Shown here: positions 1 through 8,608 of the stretch, in pieces
Numbering within the stretch: the first letter of the stretch is position 1
How the letters are laid out: the number at the start of each line of letters is the position of its first letter
Assembly (NCBI RefSeq): GCF_016918015.1
Contig: NZ_JAERMK010000014.1
Location: 27,947-91,946 of the forward strand
Length of the DNA stretch: 64,000 bases
DNA from: Glycomyces sp. YM15
GTDB taxonomy: Bacteria; Actinomycetota; Actinomycetes; Mycobacteriales; Micromonosporaceae
Direction of reading: 5' to 3'
Program-made: the position numbers and the translations under genes
Notes under the pieces: model-generated
What the model was told of the DNA's origin: nothing
The model's database searches: none
What the model saw: only the letters and a program-made list of their open reading frames with translations

Positions 1-311
1 AGCACGACGCCGGCGGCGATCATGAGGCCGATGCTGATGATGTTCGAGGGCTCGCCGATGTCGGCGATGTTCCGCACCGCGGACTCGCCGTCCTCCCATT
101 CGGAGCGGAACGCGTCGATGTCCTTGCTGACGTTGTTGTCGATGACGCCTCGGGCGGCGTTCTCGAGCTGGTCGATCGCTCCGGTGAGCTGGTCTGAGAG
201 CCTCGTCCAGTTGTCGCCGAGGTCGAAGAGCTTCGTCTCGTCCGATTCGGGCCAGTCGTAGCCGAGCATGGAGAGCAGGCTCGTGAGTTCTGAGGGCAGT
301 TGCATACCCAC
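1..311 (-). CDS. CpnT N-domain-like (WXG100_2) protein, 3' end off window
   Basis: The reading frame enters the window edge on the minus strand, so only the first ~103 residues are visible. It starts GTG-GGT-ATG-CAA with AAGGAG placed 6 nt before the GTG; an ATG two codons later is the alternative. The start (MQLPSELTSLL, then GYDWPESDE) is the pattern of the helical N-terminal domain of CpnT-like polymorphic toxins. It is a clear paralogue of the protein at 44745-45239, sharing MQLPxEL, LGYxWPESDE and IDAFxxEWE, and it enters a hydrophobic stretch (SIGLMIAAGVVL) where the paralogue has its membrane segments. It lies downstream of a WXG-like gene and a YbaB-like gene, as the paralogue does. 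Inference: an export or membrane adaptor, probably followed outside the window by a toxin gene. Family is a domain-pattern call; the rest is inference. Confidence 0.75.
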   Translation of the reverse strand, partial: MGMQLPSELTSLLSMLGYDWPESDETKLFDLGDNWTRLSDQLTGAIDQLENAARGVIDNNVSKDIDAFRSEWEDGESAVRNIADIGEPSNIISIGLMIAAGVV

Positions 312-391
312 TGGGGTCTCCTTCGTAAGGGGAGGAACGCAAAGGGTGATGAAGGAAGGCGCGGGGCCGGTGCCGGCGGCCGGGGCGGGGT

Positions 392-715
392 CTAGAAGCC
401 GAGTTCGGCGAGGAGTTCGCGGAAGATGCGGGCGGCCTCGCTGTCGGCGGCCTCGTGGTTGTCGGCCATCTCGCGAAGGTTGACGGCGTAGTCGAGGAGG
501 TCTTCGACGTTCGACTCGATGCACTCCATGAGGGCCTCCATGCACACCTGGTGCGCGAGGTCGAGGAGCGAGCCGATCATGTCGCCGCCGAAGGAGTCGG
601 CGAGGCCTTCGACGGCGGATCTGAATTCGTCGAAGAGGCCTTGGACCACCTCGGTCGCGGCGTCGAGCGCGTCGGCGCCCTCCCGGATCGAGTCGAGGTC
701 GAGCTGCACCGCCAT
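392..715 (-). CDS. WXG100-like small helical protein (first cassette)
   Basis: A 107-residue, all-helical, acidic protein of the size of ESX/type VII secretion substrates and their EspC-like partners. No canonical WXG is present; the turn between the two helices reads SFGGDMIGS. It is paralogous to the protein at 45322-45669: both have the FGGD turn and two cysteines in the pattern CMxAxxxC just after it. Its start lies just beyond the stop of the YbaB-like gene, which points to translational coupling in one operon (YbaB-like, this gene, CpnT-N-like). Known family role: such proteins dimerise and travel with type VII cargo. Inference: a secretion partner or chaperone for the downstream cargo. 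Function is not shown by sequence alone. Confidence 0.72.
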   Translation of the reverse strand: MAVQLDLDSIREGADALDAATEVVQGLFDEFRSAVEGLADSFGGDMIGSLLDLAHQVCMEALMECIESNVEDLLDYAVNLREMADNHEAADSEAARIFRELLAELGF

Positions 716-716
716 G

Positions 717-1121
717 TCAGGCCCCTCCCTGGAGTTTCTTCATGACCGCGCTGATCTGGGTGCTCATGGCGCGCATTTGGGCGAGGCCCTGGTCCTGGAT
801 CTTGGCGACGGCCTCGCCGATGGCCTCCAGGTCGGGCGCGGCCATGTCGGCCGAGAGGGACTCGGCGCGGGCGTCGAGGGCCGCGTTGACGACGTTGCGG
901 AGCTCCTCTTCGAGGAATTCGGTGCCCTCCTTGAGGACTCGCACCTCCGTGAATTCGAGGCGCTCGACGCGGCCGTTCGCGCCGAGGATGATCCGGATAC
1001 GCCCGTCGGCCGCCTCGGCGGTGACGGGAGGGACCTGATGGTCCTGCTGGGTCTGCCTGACGACGTCCAGTTGCGAGCGGGCTTCCGCCAGCTGCTGGGC
1101 GACGTCGTCCTCACCGAACAT
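717..1121 (-). CDS. YbaB/EbfC-family-like protein (first cassette)
   Basis: 134 residues beginning MFGEDDVAQQL, then a helix, a short beta unit containing GRIRIILGANGRVERLEF and a long C-terminal helix: the YbaB/EbfC fold, known for dimeric nucleoid-associated proteins. The start at 1121 was chosen over an upstream one because GGAGG lies 5 nt before this ATG and because the paralogue at 45666-46064 begins with the same MFGED. In actinomycetes, divergent YbaB-like proteins often sit beside WXG/CpnT-type genes, where they may act as secretion-associated proteins rather than DNA binders; that role is inference. It is the first gene of the cassette. Confidence 0.75.
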   Translation of the reverse strand: MFGEDDVAQQLAEARSQLDVVRQTQQDHQVPPVTAEAADGRIRIILGANGRVERLEFTEVRVLKEGTEFLEEELRNVVNAALDARAESLSADMAAPDLEAIGEAVAKIQDQGLAQMRAMSTQISAVMKKLQGGA

Positions 1122-1318
1122 GCCGCCTCCGGGGGGCTCAATGGACTCAATGTGAGTCCCAGCATAGACCCGGAACGCAAACTTCGCGTCCCCCGAAAAT
1201 GGCTGTCTACCAGGGGTTTCGGCAAGCCTGTTCACCGAGCGTCATCATGTCGACTCTGTCCATATTGGTGCGGATTCGAGCGTGCACTCCGGTCACACTG
1301 CTCGCTCCAGACACAGGG

Positions 1319-1348
1319 CGGCCGCCCCCGGAGGACCGGGGGCGGCCG
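1319..1348 (-). terminator. Strong GC hairpin after the glycosidase gene
   Basis: A perfect 13-bp stem (1319-1331 with 1336-1348) closes a four-base AGGA loop, 20 nt beyond the stop of the glycosidase gene. It has no T tract, as is usual for actinomycete terminators. Confidence 0.6.
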
Positions 1349-1367
1349 GTTCGCGCGCGGAGGTGCT

Positions 1368-2342
1368 TCAGGCGCGGCCTCCGCGGAGGGCCGGCGCCTT
1401 GGCGGGATCGGGACGGTACGCGAACGGCTCGTCGCGGTCGCAGCGCAGCCAGCCCTCGCGCACATGGAGACGCGCTACCTGGACGGTGGAGCGGCGCCCG
1501 CCGCCGGGATGGGTGAAGTAGTAGAGGAAGCCCTCGTCAGGGCCCTGCGTGAGGGCCATGGCGTGGTGGCCGAGCGCCTCATCGAAAGCGCGCCTGCCGG
1601 GCCCGGCGAGGAGCGGCACGGGCTGGCGGTGCCAGTGCTCGAGGTCGGTGGAGCGGTGGACGAGGAGGCCGGACCAGCCGTCGGTGACCATCCAGTAGAC
1701 GCCGCCGAGCGGGAAGACGGTGGGGCCCTCCTGGGCCTGGTCGACGACGGCGGGACCGGTCGGGGTCCAGGTGAAGAGGTCATCGGAGTCGGCGGTGTGG
1801 ATGCGGCTCTCGCGGGATTCGTCTTTGAACCACATGCGCCACTTGCCGTTCGGGAGCCGGTGGACGGTGGCGTCGATGGCGCGCGCCGAATCCAGGTCGA
1901 GAGTGGAGCGGTATACCCAGTCCTCGAGGTCCGCGGAGGTGTAGTGGCGGATCTCAGCGGGGCCGGACCAGTCCTCGCGGACGCCTTCGAGGTAGGTGAC
2001 GTACATGTGCCACTGACCGTCGTGGCGCAGGAGCTCGGGGGCCCACCAGGTGTCGCCGGCGGCGGTGCCGGGGAGGGCGACAGTGCCCTTGTAGGTCCAT
2101 TCTCGACCGTCAGGGCTGGTGGCGCGGCCGATCTCGGTGCCGTGCACCCAGGCGACGCCCGCGTCGGCGGTGTTGGCGCGGCGCTGGGTGTAGAAGAGGT
2201 GCCAGAGGGCGCTCTCGGGGTCGAAGACGACGGTGGGGTCGGTGGGGCCGTCGAAGACGGGGTCGGCGAAGAGCGGCGCGGGGGCGCGGTGGTCCTCGGC
2301 GGGAGCGGCCTGCGGGGTCGGTGTGGTCGGACCTGTCGTCAT
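1368..2342 (-). CDS. Five-bladed beta-propeller glycoside hydrolase (GH43/GH32/GH68-type)
   Basis: 324 residues with the repeated blade pattern of this glycosidase clan: an early DPTVVFD with the putative catalytic Asp, then WHLFYT, WWAPELL, WHMYVTY, RMWFKDES, VYWMVTDGWSG and FLYYFTHP. There is no signal peptide, so the enzyme is probably cytoplasmic and acts on an imported oligosaccharide. The start at 2342 has GGAGG 5 nt upstream; the frame stays open 12 codons further but without a ribosome site. The gene stands alone, ends at a strong hairpin, and has a LacI-type operator-like palindrome upstream. The substrate (arabinan, xylan, fructan or other) cannot be read from sequence. Clan membership is fairly secure; the exact family is not. 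Confidence 0.75.
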   Translation of the reverse strand: MTTGPTTPTPQAAPAEDHRAPAPLFADPVFDGPTDPTVVFDPESALWHLFYTQRRANTADAGVAWVHGTEIGRATSPDGREWTYKGTVALPGTAAGDTWWAPELLRHDGQWHMYVTYLEGVREDWSGPAEIRHYTSADLEDWVYRSTLDLDSARAIDATVHRLPNGKWRMWFKDESRESRIHTADSDDLFTWTPTGPAVVDQAQEGPTVFPLGGVYWMVTDGWSGLLVHRSTDLEHWHRQPVPLLAGPGRRAFDEALGHHAMALTQGPDEGFLYYFTHPGGGRRSTVQVARLHVREGWLRCDRDEPFAYRPDPAKAPALRGGRA

Positions 2343-2398
2343 GGATCCTCCAAGAAGTCGGCGGCCGGGAGGCGGCACCGGTGGGGTGCTTGAAACTT

Positions 2399-2423
2399 AG
2401 CGAAAGAAAACGCTTGCCGCAAG
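2399..2423 (-). promoter_or_regulatory. LacI-type operator-like site upstream of the glycosidase
   Basis: An 11-bp palindrome CTTGCCGCAAG (2413-2423) adjoins an A-rich AGCG-N8-CGCT inverted repeat (2399-2414) about 60-80 bp upstream of the glycosidase start. Sugar-responsive LacI/GalR repressors in actinomycetes use similar small palindromes. No regulator gene is adjacent, so the assignment is speculative. Confidence 0.3.
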
Positions 2424-2664
2424 TCGCCCGGCGGTGCGCCGTGAGCAAGCCGCGGCCCGGCGAATCCCCGTCCACAAACCCCCACCCACCACGAGAGGGG
2501 ACAATACCGCCCAGCCTTGCGCGCGGGTCCGACAAGAACCGGGCTCGGCGGCGACCGTGTCACCCGAACGTGTCGGGAAGTGGCTGCCGCCTCATCCGAA
2601 CGGGTGGCTCGGGGGTGGGGTTTCTCCCCCCGTTCCCGAAGCGCCCGAATCCCTCGCGCTCCGG

Positions 2665-2670
2665 TACCGT
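2665..2670 (+). promoter_or_regulatory. Leaderless -10 box for pxpA
   Basis: TACCGT lies exactly 6 nt before the ATG at 2677, placing the transcript start at or next to the start codon. This fixes the start, since the frame is open much further upstream. Confidence 0.6.
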
Positions 2671-2676
2671 TTAGGC

Positions 2677-3420
2677 ATGGACCTCAACGCGGACCTGGGG
2701 GAGGGTTTCGGTCGCTGGGTGCTCACCGACGATGACGCGCTGCTGCGCATCGTCACGAGCGCGAATGTCGCGTGCGGTTTCCACGCCGGAGACCCGGCCA
2801 CGCTGCAGCGCGTCACCGCCCTCGCCGTCTCCCGCGGCGTGCGCATCGGCGCCCAGGTCTCCTACCGGGACCTCGCCGGGTTCGGCCGGCGCGAGATCGA
2901 CGTCCCCCCAGACGAACTGGCCGCCGAAGTGGCCTACCAGATCGGCGCGCTCCGGGTCTTCGCCGAGGCCGCGGGGGCGACGGTCGCGTACGTGAAACCG
3001 CATGGGGCGCTTTACCATCGGGCCGGGCGCGACCCGGGCCAGGCCGCGGCCGTGGTCGAGGGCGCGAAACTCGCGGGCGTGAGCGCGATGCTCACCCAGC
3101 GCGGGAGCGCGCTCGACCTCCTCGCGACCGAGGCCGGACTCACCGTCGTCGGCGAGGCCTTCGCCGACCGCGGGTACCTGCCCGACGGGCGCCTGGTGCC
3201 GCGCAGTCAGCCCGGGGCGCTGCTGACGCCCGCCGAGGCGGTCGCACAGGCCGTGTCACTCGCTGAAGAAGGGGTCGTGACCGCCATTGACGGCACCCGC
3301 ACTCGCGTTGCGGCCGAAACGATCTGCGTACACGGCGATGGTCCAGACACAGTGGAGGTCGCTGCCTCCATCAAAGCCGCATTGACAGAGCGAGGCATCG
3401 ACGTGGAGGCTTTCTCGTGA
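2677..3420 (+). CDS. pxpA: 5-oxoprolinase subunit PxpA (LamB/YcsF family)
   Basis: 247 residues opening with MDLNADLGEGFGRW, the family signature, followed by NVACGFHAGDP, YVKPHGALYH and EAFADRGY, all hallmarks of the LamB/YcsF (PxpA) family. PxpABC hydrolyses 5-oxoproline (pyroglutamate), a spontaneous damage product of glutamine and glutathione-like peptides, to glutamate with ATP. The start is set by the leaderless -10 box; the longer upstream frame is non-family sequence. It overlaps pxpB by 4 nt (GTGA), so the three subunits are translationally coupled. Length and motifs are normal. Confidence 0.95.
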   Translation: MDLNADLGEGFGRWVLTDDDALLRIVTSANVACGFHAGDPATLQRVTALAVSRGVRIGAQVSYRDLAGFGRREIDVPPDELAAEVAYQIGALRVFAEAAGATVAYVKPHGALYHRAGRDPGQAAAVVEGAKLAGVSAMLTQRGSALDLLATEAGLTVVGEAFADRGYLPDGRLVPRSQPGALLTPAEAVAQAVSLAEEGVVTAIDGTRTRVAAETICVHGDGPDTVEVAASIKAALTERGIDVEAFS

Positions 3421-4064
3421 GCACCAGACCCACCGCCCACCCTCTCAGGCCGCTTCCGGCCGGGTCGCGCGGCATCCTGATCGACTGCGGCACCACCGCG
3501 GTCGCGCGCGCCTGCTACCGCTCGCTCCAGGCCCGGCGCATGTCCGGCCTCTTGGAGGCCGCCGACCTCATCCCGGGTGCGACGACCGTACTCGTCGACG
3601 GCATCGACGAGCCCGAACTGCTCGCCGCCGAACTCCCGGGCTGGCCGCTCACGGTCGAACCCGAGACGGCGGGCGAGGCCGTCGAGATCCCCGTCTGCTA
3701 TGACGGACCCGACCTCGAAGCCGTAGCGCAGGCATGGGGTGTGAGCGTCGAGGAAGTGGCCGACATTCACTCCAGTGTGGAGTACGAGGCGGCGTTCTGC
3801 GGGTTCACTCCCGGGTTCGCCTACCTCGAGGGCCTGCCCGAGGAGTTCCACGTGCCGCGCCGCGACGAGCCGCGCACCGCGGTTCCGGCCGGTTCCGTGG
3901 CCATCGCCGGGCCCTACACCGGCGTCTATCCGCGCTCGAGCCCCGGAGGTTGGCAGCTCATCGCGACGATGACGAACCCGGGCCGGCTGTGGAACGAACA
4001 CCGCGAGCCGGCGGCGCTCCTCGTCCCCGGCACCAAGGTGCGGTTCGCGGCGGTGCGGGTATGA
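3417..4064 (+). CDS. pxpB: 5-oxoprolinase subunit PxpB (KipI-like)
   Basis: 215 residues with a GTG start inside the pxpA stop. Family motifs are visible: CYDGPDLEAVA, the helical HSSVEYEAAFCGFTPGFAYLEG region, VPRRDEPRTAVPAGSVAIAG and TGVYPRSSPGGW. It belongs to the allophanate-hydrolase subunit 1/KipI family and pairs with PxpC to form the ATP-using part of 5-oxoprolinase. The N-terminus is ~30 residues longer than typical KipI but in frame. It overlaps pxpC by 4 nt (ATGA). Confidence 0.93.
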   Translation: MSTRPTAHPLRPLPAGSRGILIDCGTTAVARACYRSLQARRMSGLLEAADLIPGATTVLVDGIDEPELLAAELPGWPLTVEPETAGEAVEIPVCYDGPDLEAVAQAWGVSVEEVADIHSSVEYEAAFCGFTPGFAYLEGLPEEFHVPRRDEPRTAVPAGSVAIAGPYTGVYPRSSPGGWQLIATMTNPGRLWNEHREPAALLVPGTKVRFAAVRV

Positions 4065-4948
4065 GCCACATCGAGATCCTGCGCGCGGGCGTCCTCACGA
4101 CCTGCCAGGACGCCGGGCGTCCAGGCTGGAAGCACCTCGCGGTGCCGCCCTCGGGGGCGGCCGACCAGCCGTCGTGGCGGCTCGCGAACCAGTTGGCGGG
4201 CAACCCGACCGGGGCATGCGCGCTCGAGACGACCCTGAACGGCTGCACCGTGAGGGCCCACCGGAACGTCACCGTGGTCGTGGGCGGCGCCCCGTGTCCG
4301 GTCACCGTGGACGGACGTCCGGAGGCCTGGGGGCAGCCGGTGAAGCTCAAGGCCGGTTCGGTGCTCGACGCCGGACCCGCCGAGGTCGGGGTGCGCTCCT
4401 ACCTCGCGTTCTCCGGCGGACTGCACCCGAAGTCGAGCCTCGGATCGCACTCGACCTGCCTCCTCTCCGGCCTCGGCCCGGCGCCACTGCACGACGGCGA
4501 CACCATCCCGCTCGGCCCCAGCCCCGCGCACCCCCCGCTGCCGACGCAGTGGCCCGCGCCGTGGGCGGGGATCAGCGAGGAGATCGTCATGAAGCTCCAC
4601 CTGGGGCCGCGGCTGGAGTGGTTCCGGCCCGAGGCGGTCGCCGAACTCACGCGCGGCGTGTGGACGGTCTCCGAGCACTCCAACCGGATCGGGCTGCGCC
4701 TCGACGGGCACATGCTGCGTCGCAACGACACCGCGGAGCTGCCGAGCGAGGGCCTCGTGGCGGGCGCGCTCCAGGTGCCGCCGAACGGGCAGCTGATCCT
4801 CTTCGGCGCCGACCACCCGACCACCGGCGGCTATCCCGTCGTCGGCGTCGTCGGCGCCGAAGCCCAGGCCGCGGCGGCCCAGGCGAGGCCCGGCACGAGG
4901 ATCAGGTTCGCCCCGGTCCCCATGCCGCACTGGAGCAAACGGCCCTGA
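4061..4948 (+). CDS. pxpC: 5-oxoprolinase subunit PxpC (KipA-like)
   Basis: 295 residues of the biotin-dependent carboxyltransferase-like/KipA family: IEILRAGVLTTCQDAGRPGW at the start, PPSGAADQPSWRLANQLAGN, YLAFSGGL and, near the C-terminus, the GADHPTTGGYPVVGVV signature. With PxpB it completes 5-oxoprolinase. The start ATG overlaps the pxpB stop. The gene is last in the operon and converges on the PLP enzyme with 168 bp between. No truncation seen. Confidence 0.93.
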   Translation: MSHIEILRAGVLTTCQDAGRPGWKHLAVPPSGAADQPSWRLANQLAGNPTGACALETTLNGCTVRAHRNVTVVVGGAPCPVTVDGRPEAWGQPVKLKAGSVLDAGPAEVGVRSYLAFSGGLHPKSSLGSHSTCLLSGLGPAPLHDGDTIPLGPSPAHPPLPTQWPAPWAGISEEIVMKLHLGPRLEWFRPEAVAELTRGVWTVSEHSNRIGLRLDGHMLRRNDTAELPSEGLVAGALQVPPNGQLILFGADHPTTGGYPVVGVVGAEAQAAAAQARPGTRIRFAPVPMPHWSKRP

Positions 4949-5116
4949 CACGACGAGCGCTCACGGTGGTTCACTCGATCGCGTGCATTCCGCGGGGGCG
5001 GCGGCGTTCTGCGGCGATTCCTGTCGGACCCGCCTGCGACGCTCGGCGTACCGTACCTCCCCCTCCAGTGGCGGGTGGGGGCTGCGGACGGCCGTTCGCG
5101 AACGACGCCGCCGACC

Positions 5117-6265
5117 TCAGTCCTCGAGCGCCCGATCGAAGTCCGCGATGAGGTCCTCGGCCGCTTCGATGCCGGTCGAGAACCGGATGAGGTCGTCGCC
5201 GATGCCGGCCGCCTCCCGCTCCTCGGCGGTCAGCTTCGCGTGGCTGCTGATCGCCGGGCGCGTCACCAGCGACTCGACGCCCCCGAGACTCGCCGCCGAG
5301 TAAGGGATCCGCAGCGATTTCAGCAACCGCTCGGCCGCCTCCAGTCCCCCGGCCGGCCGGAACGCCAGCATCGACCCGAACCCGCCGAACAACGCCGCGG
5401 CCCGCGCATGGTCGGGATGCGACTCCAACCCCGGATGGTGCACCTCGGCGACCGCCCTGTGCCCCTCCAGGAACCGCGCCAGCGCAAGCGCGTTCTCGCC
5501 CTGCACCCGGACTCGGATCGCGAGGGTCTTGAGACCGCGCGAGAGCAGGAACGCGGCGTGCGGGTCGAGGCTGCCGCCGTACAGCATCAGGAAGTGGCGC
5601 ACCCGCTCGATCCGCTCGGCCGAGCCGGTGACGACCCCCGCGACGAGGTCCGAATGCCCGTTGAGCGCCTTCGTGGCCGAGTGGCACACCAGGTCGTAGC
5701 CGATGGTGTGCGGCCGGAACAGCATCGGGGTGGTGAACGTGTTGTCGATGATCGAGGTCAGACCGTGCTCGCGGCTGAAGCGTGCGAGCCCGGCGAGATC
5801 GCCGACCCTGACGAGCGGGTTGGTGATCGACTCGACGTAGACCGCCTTGGTCGCGGGAGTGAGTGCGGCCGCCCAGGCGGCGGGGTCGTCGGCGTCCACG
5901 AAGTCGACGCCCCAGCCGATGCGGCGGGATTCCTCCGCGAGGAGCGCGTGGGTCCCGCCGTAGATGTTCCCGGCGACGATGACGCGGTCGCCGGAGGCGA
6001 GGACGCTGGCGAGCGCGGTGCTGATCGCGGCCATGCCGGAGGCGGTGGCGACGGCGGCCTCGGCGCCCTCGAGCGCGGCGAGCTTCTCCTGGACGTAGCC
6101 CTGGGTGGGCGTGTTGGAGTAGCGCAGGTAGTCGACGCCGCCACCGGGTTCGATCTCGTAGACCGTGCCCTGGTAGATGGGGAAGACGACGGAGCGGCCG
6201 TGTGCGGGCCGGGGTTCGGCGGCGTGGACGGCGAGCGTTTCGAAGCGGATGTTGTCTGCGGTCAT
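5117..6265 (-). CDS. PLP-dependent transsulfuration-type enzyme (cystathionine lyase/synthase family)
   Basis: 382 residues of the Cys/Met metabolism PLP family. Visible: an N-terminal LAVHAAEPRP, the YSNTPTQG tetramer and cofactor loop, ASGMAAISTAL phosphate-binding helix, VESITNPLVRV, IIDNTFTTP, and SATKALNGHSD with the Schiff-base lysine; the YGGSLDPHAAFLLSRGLKTL segment is also typical. Members act as cystathionine beta- or gamma-lyase, methionine gamma-lyase or cystathionine gamma-synthase; sequence alone does not choose. The start is supported by a leaderless -10 box. It stands alone between pxpC and the CopD-CtaG gene. Confidence 0.9.
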   Translation of the reverse strand: MTADNIRFETLAVHAAEPRPAHGRSVVFPIYQGTVYEIEPGGGVDYLRYSNTPTQGYVQEKLAALEGAEAAVATASGMAAISTALASVLASGDRVIVAGNIYGGTHALLAEESRRIGWGVDFVDADDPAAWAAALTPATKAVYVESITNPLVRVGDLAGLARFSREHGLTSIIDNTFTTPMLFRPHTIGYDLVCHSATKALNGHSDLVAGVVTGSAERIERVRHFLMLYGGSLDPHAAFLLSRGLKTLAIRVRVQGENALALARFLEGHRAVAEVHHPGLESHPDHARAAALFGGFGSMLAFRPAGGLEAAERLLKSLRIPYSAASLGGVESLVTRPAISSHAKLTAEEREAAGIGDDLIRFSTGIEAAEDLIADFDRALED

Positions 6266-6271
6266 CGGCCC

Positions 6272-6277
6272 ACCCTA
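6272..6277 (-). promoter_or_regulatory. Leaderless -10 box for the PLP enzyme
   Basis: On the minus strand TAGGGT is followed by GGGCCG and then the ATG at 6265, a 6-nt spacing that predicts a leaderless transcript. Confidence 0.55.
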
Positions 6278-6343
6278 CGGTCGTTCCAGGTGCGCACGCA
6301 TCTGTCTAACGACCGGTTCGCACCCTGGTGAAAGCCAGGTCGT

Positions 6344-8410
6344 TCAGCGTCGCTCCTGGTCGAGGCTCGCGAGATAGGCGTTGTAGACCTCGTGCGGGTC
6401 GTCCTCGGGGCGGCCCGAGGCGGCGGCGCGCTCGGCCATCCGGTCGAGGCGGCGGCCTTCGCGCTCTTCGGAGCGGGTCCACTGCGCGATGAGGACGACG
6501 ATGATGATGAGGCTGGGGATCTCACCGAACGCCCAGGCGATGCCGCCCCCGGCGCGCTGGTCGGCGAGGAGGTCGCCCGCCCACGGGAAGGCGAGCTGGG
6601 TGTACCAGTCGGCGGCGATCAGGTTGGTGCCCATCATGAGGGTGAGGCCGAAGATCGCGTGGAAGACGATCGACACGAAGTACAGCAGGACCTTCGCCGG
6701 GTAGGAGAGCGGGCGCGGTTTCGGGTCGGGGCCGATGATGACCCAGAAGAAGAGGCATCCGGCGGCGAGGAAGTGCATCGTCATGAACAGGTGCCCGAAG
6801 TGCGAGCGCATCGCCCACTCGAACATGCCCGTGAAGTACATGAGGTACAGGCTGGTCAGGTAGATGAACAGGGCCACGAGCGGGCGCGAGACGAGGCGCG
6901 ACCAGCGGCTGTGGATCGCGGCGAGCAGCCATTCGCGCGCTCCGCCGGCGCGGTCGGGTCTGAGGGCGCGCAGCGCGAGCGTGACCGGGGCGGCGAGCAC
7001 GAGGAGGATCGGCGCGAGCATGTTCAACGCCATGTGCTGCACCATGTGCGCGCTGAACAGGACCATCCCGTACTTGCTCAGCCCGGAGGAGGTGGTGATG
7101 ACGACGACCGCCCATCCGGCGATCCACAGGGCCGTGCGGTACCAGGGCCAGGAGTCGCCGCGGCGGCGCAGACGCACCACGCCCGCGACGTACGCGCCTA
7201 CGAGCGCCAGCGCGGCCGTGCAGAACAGCACGGACGGGTACCAGTCGAAGGCGATGGCGGAGGCGGACAACGGGCCGGGCGTGGGGAAGCCGAGCAGCGC
7301 CGTGTTCGGGTCGGCCAGCTCCTCCGACGGCGGCGGCGTCACCGACAGGGACGAGGCCAGACCGAACGCGATCGCCATGAGCCCCAGTTCGACCGCGGCG
7401 AGCCGTGTGAAGGCGCCCCGGTCTCCGGCGGCGACGCGCGGCAGCGTGCGGCGCCGGTGCGCCCAGCCGAAGACGCCGCCGATCGCGAGCACCGCGAACT
7501 TGGCGAGCGCGATGCGCCCGTAGTCCGACTCCCACAGGTCGGTGAAGTTCACGTTGGCGCAGAACACGATCAGGCCCGAGAAGCCGATCGCGGCGTACGC
7601 GAACACGGCCGCATCGGAGTAACGGCGGGCCGCGACCAGCGGGTCGCGGCGGGCGATGAACAGCGCGAACAGGCCGCCCGCCCAGAACGCGGCGGCGACG
7701 ACGTGGATGAGGAGCCCGTCGACGGCGATCTGGTGGTTCCCGTTCGACGCCGAGTGCCCGGTGAACACCGGCGGGAGTGCCGCCGCGACCGCGAGCGCGG
7801 CCGCGCACACCGCGCCGGGGATCGTGAACGCCCGCGCCGCGACCACGGCGGCGGCGGTCGCGAGCAGCATCGCGAACACGAGCGCTCGGCCTTGCTCGAA
7901 TTCGTTGACATAGAACCAGACGTCCCGGGCGTGGATCTGGTCGAACGCGACCGCGTTGAGATTCGCGGCTTCGACCGGGAGGCTCGCGAAGCCGATGAGC
8001 GCCCAGATGCCGGAGGCGGCGGCGCCGACGCGCAGCCACCGCCACGACTGGCCGGTGAGCCGGGCGCGGTCGCCCTGGCGCCCGGGCAGGAAGCACGCGG
8101 CCGCGATCATGCAGCCGACCGCGGCGAGCATCGCCAGGTCGTACCCGTACTTGAGGAGGCCCGCGGCCCACGTGACGGCGGGGTCGGCGGCCGACAGGCC
8201 CGGCAGCGACGCCACGTCCACGGCCCCGCCGAGGTCGAGCGCGATCACGGCGACGGCGAGCCCCGCGAGCACCGCCGCGCAAAGGGCGAGCACACGCATT
8301 CCGGGCCGCGCCGCCCGCTGCTGCCCGCCTCGGGACGCCGTGCCTCCGCCAGGTATGGTGGCGGCGGTGTTTTGGCTGGTCTCGGTCGATGCGGTCACGT
8401 AACCCAGCAT
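6344..8410 (-). CDS. CopD-CtaG fusion membrane protein (copper transport / cytochrome oxidase assembly)
   Basis: 688 residues and roughly sixteen hydrophobic segments in two halves. The first half has the CopD-like pattern (HVVAAAFWAGGLFAL, preceded by FTGHSASN); the second is the caa3_CtaG domain with FSAHMVQHMALNMLAPILLVLAAP, the HFLAAGCLFFWVIIGPDP helix and the HAIFGLTLMMG helix, rich in His and Met suited to copper. CopD proteins import copper; CtaG helps place copper in cytochrome oxidase. The fusion is common in actinomycetes. The ATG at 8410 is preferred (a weak GGA site is present); an in-frame GTG at 8437 is possible. A perfect short inverted repeat (CCCCACC/GGTGGGG) lies in the leader at 8432-8446. 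Confidence 0.88.
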   Translation of the reverse strand: MLGYVTASTETSQNTAATIPGGGTASRGGQQRAARPGMRVLALCAAVLAGLAVAVIALDLGGAVDVASLPGLSAADPAVTWAAGLLKYGYDLAMLAAVGCMIAAACFLPGRQGDRARLTGQSWRWLRVGAAASGIWALIGFASLPVEAANLNAVAFDQIHARDVWFYVNEFEQGRALVFAMLLATAAAVVAARAFTIPGAVCAAALAVAAALPPVFTGHSASNGNHQIAVDGLLIHVVAAAFWAGGLFALFIARRDPLVAARRYSDAAVFAYAAIGFSGLIVFCANVNFTDLWESDYGRIALAKFAVLAIGGVFGWAHRRRTLPRVAAGDRGAFTRLAAVELGLMAIAFGLASSLSVTPPPSEELADPNTALLGFPTPGPLSASAIAFDWYPSVLFCTAALALVGAYVAGVVRLRRRGDSWPWYRTALWIAGWAVVVITTSSGLSKYGMVLFSAHMVQHMALNMLAPILLVLAAPVTLALRALRPDRAGGAREWLLAAIHSRWSRLVSRPLVALFIYLTSLYLMYFTGMFEWAMRSHFGHLFMTMHFLAAGCLFFWVIIGPDPKPRPLSYPAKVLLYFVSIVFHAIFGLTLMMGTNLIAADWYTQLAFPWAGDLLADQRAGGGIAWAFGEIPSLIIIVVLIAQWTRSEEREGRRLDRMAERAAASGRPEDDPHEVYNAYLASLDQERR

Positions 8411-8608
8411 GGCTGATTGTTCCAGCTCACGCCCCACCGGGTGGGGTCAAGTCGTCTCCGGCAACCCCACGGCGAGCCCTGCGGGCGCATGTCAGCCGTC
8501 TGGGGGGTTGCAGGACACACAGTCATAAGGCACGGAGCGCGGCAGGCTTTGCCGTGCGGGCAGTCACGGCGGCGGAGACGTCGCCGTAGTTTTCTATGGT
8601 GGATCGCG

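Noticed and set aside
519..2393. A 624-codon plus-strand open frame across the YbaB-like and glycosidase genes
   Set aside because: It is the antisense shadow of real minus-strand genes with ribosome sites and family motifs; its composition is Gly/Arg/Val-rich nonsense.
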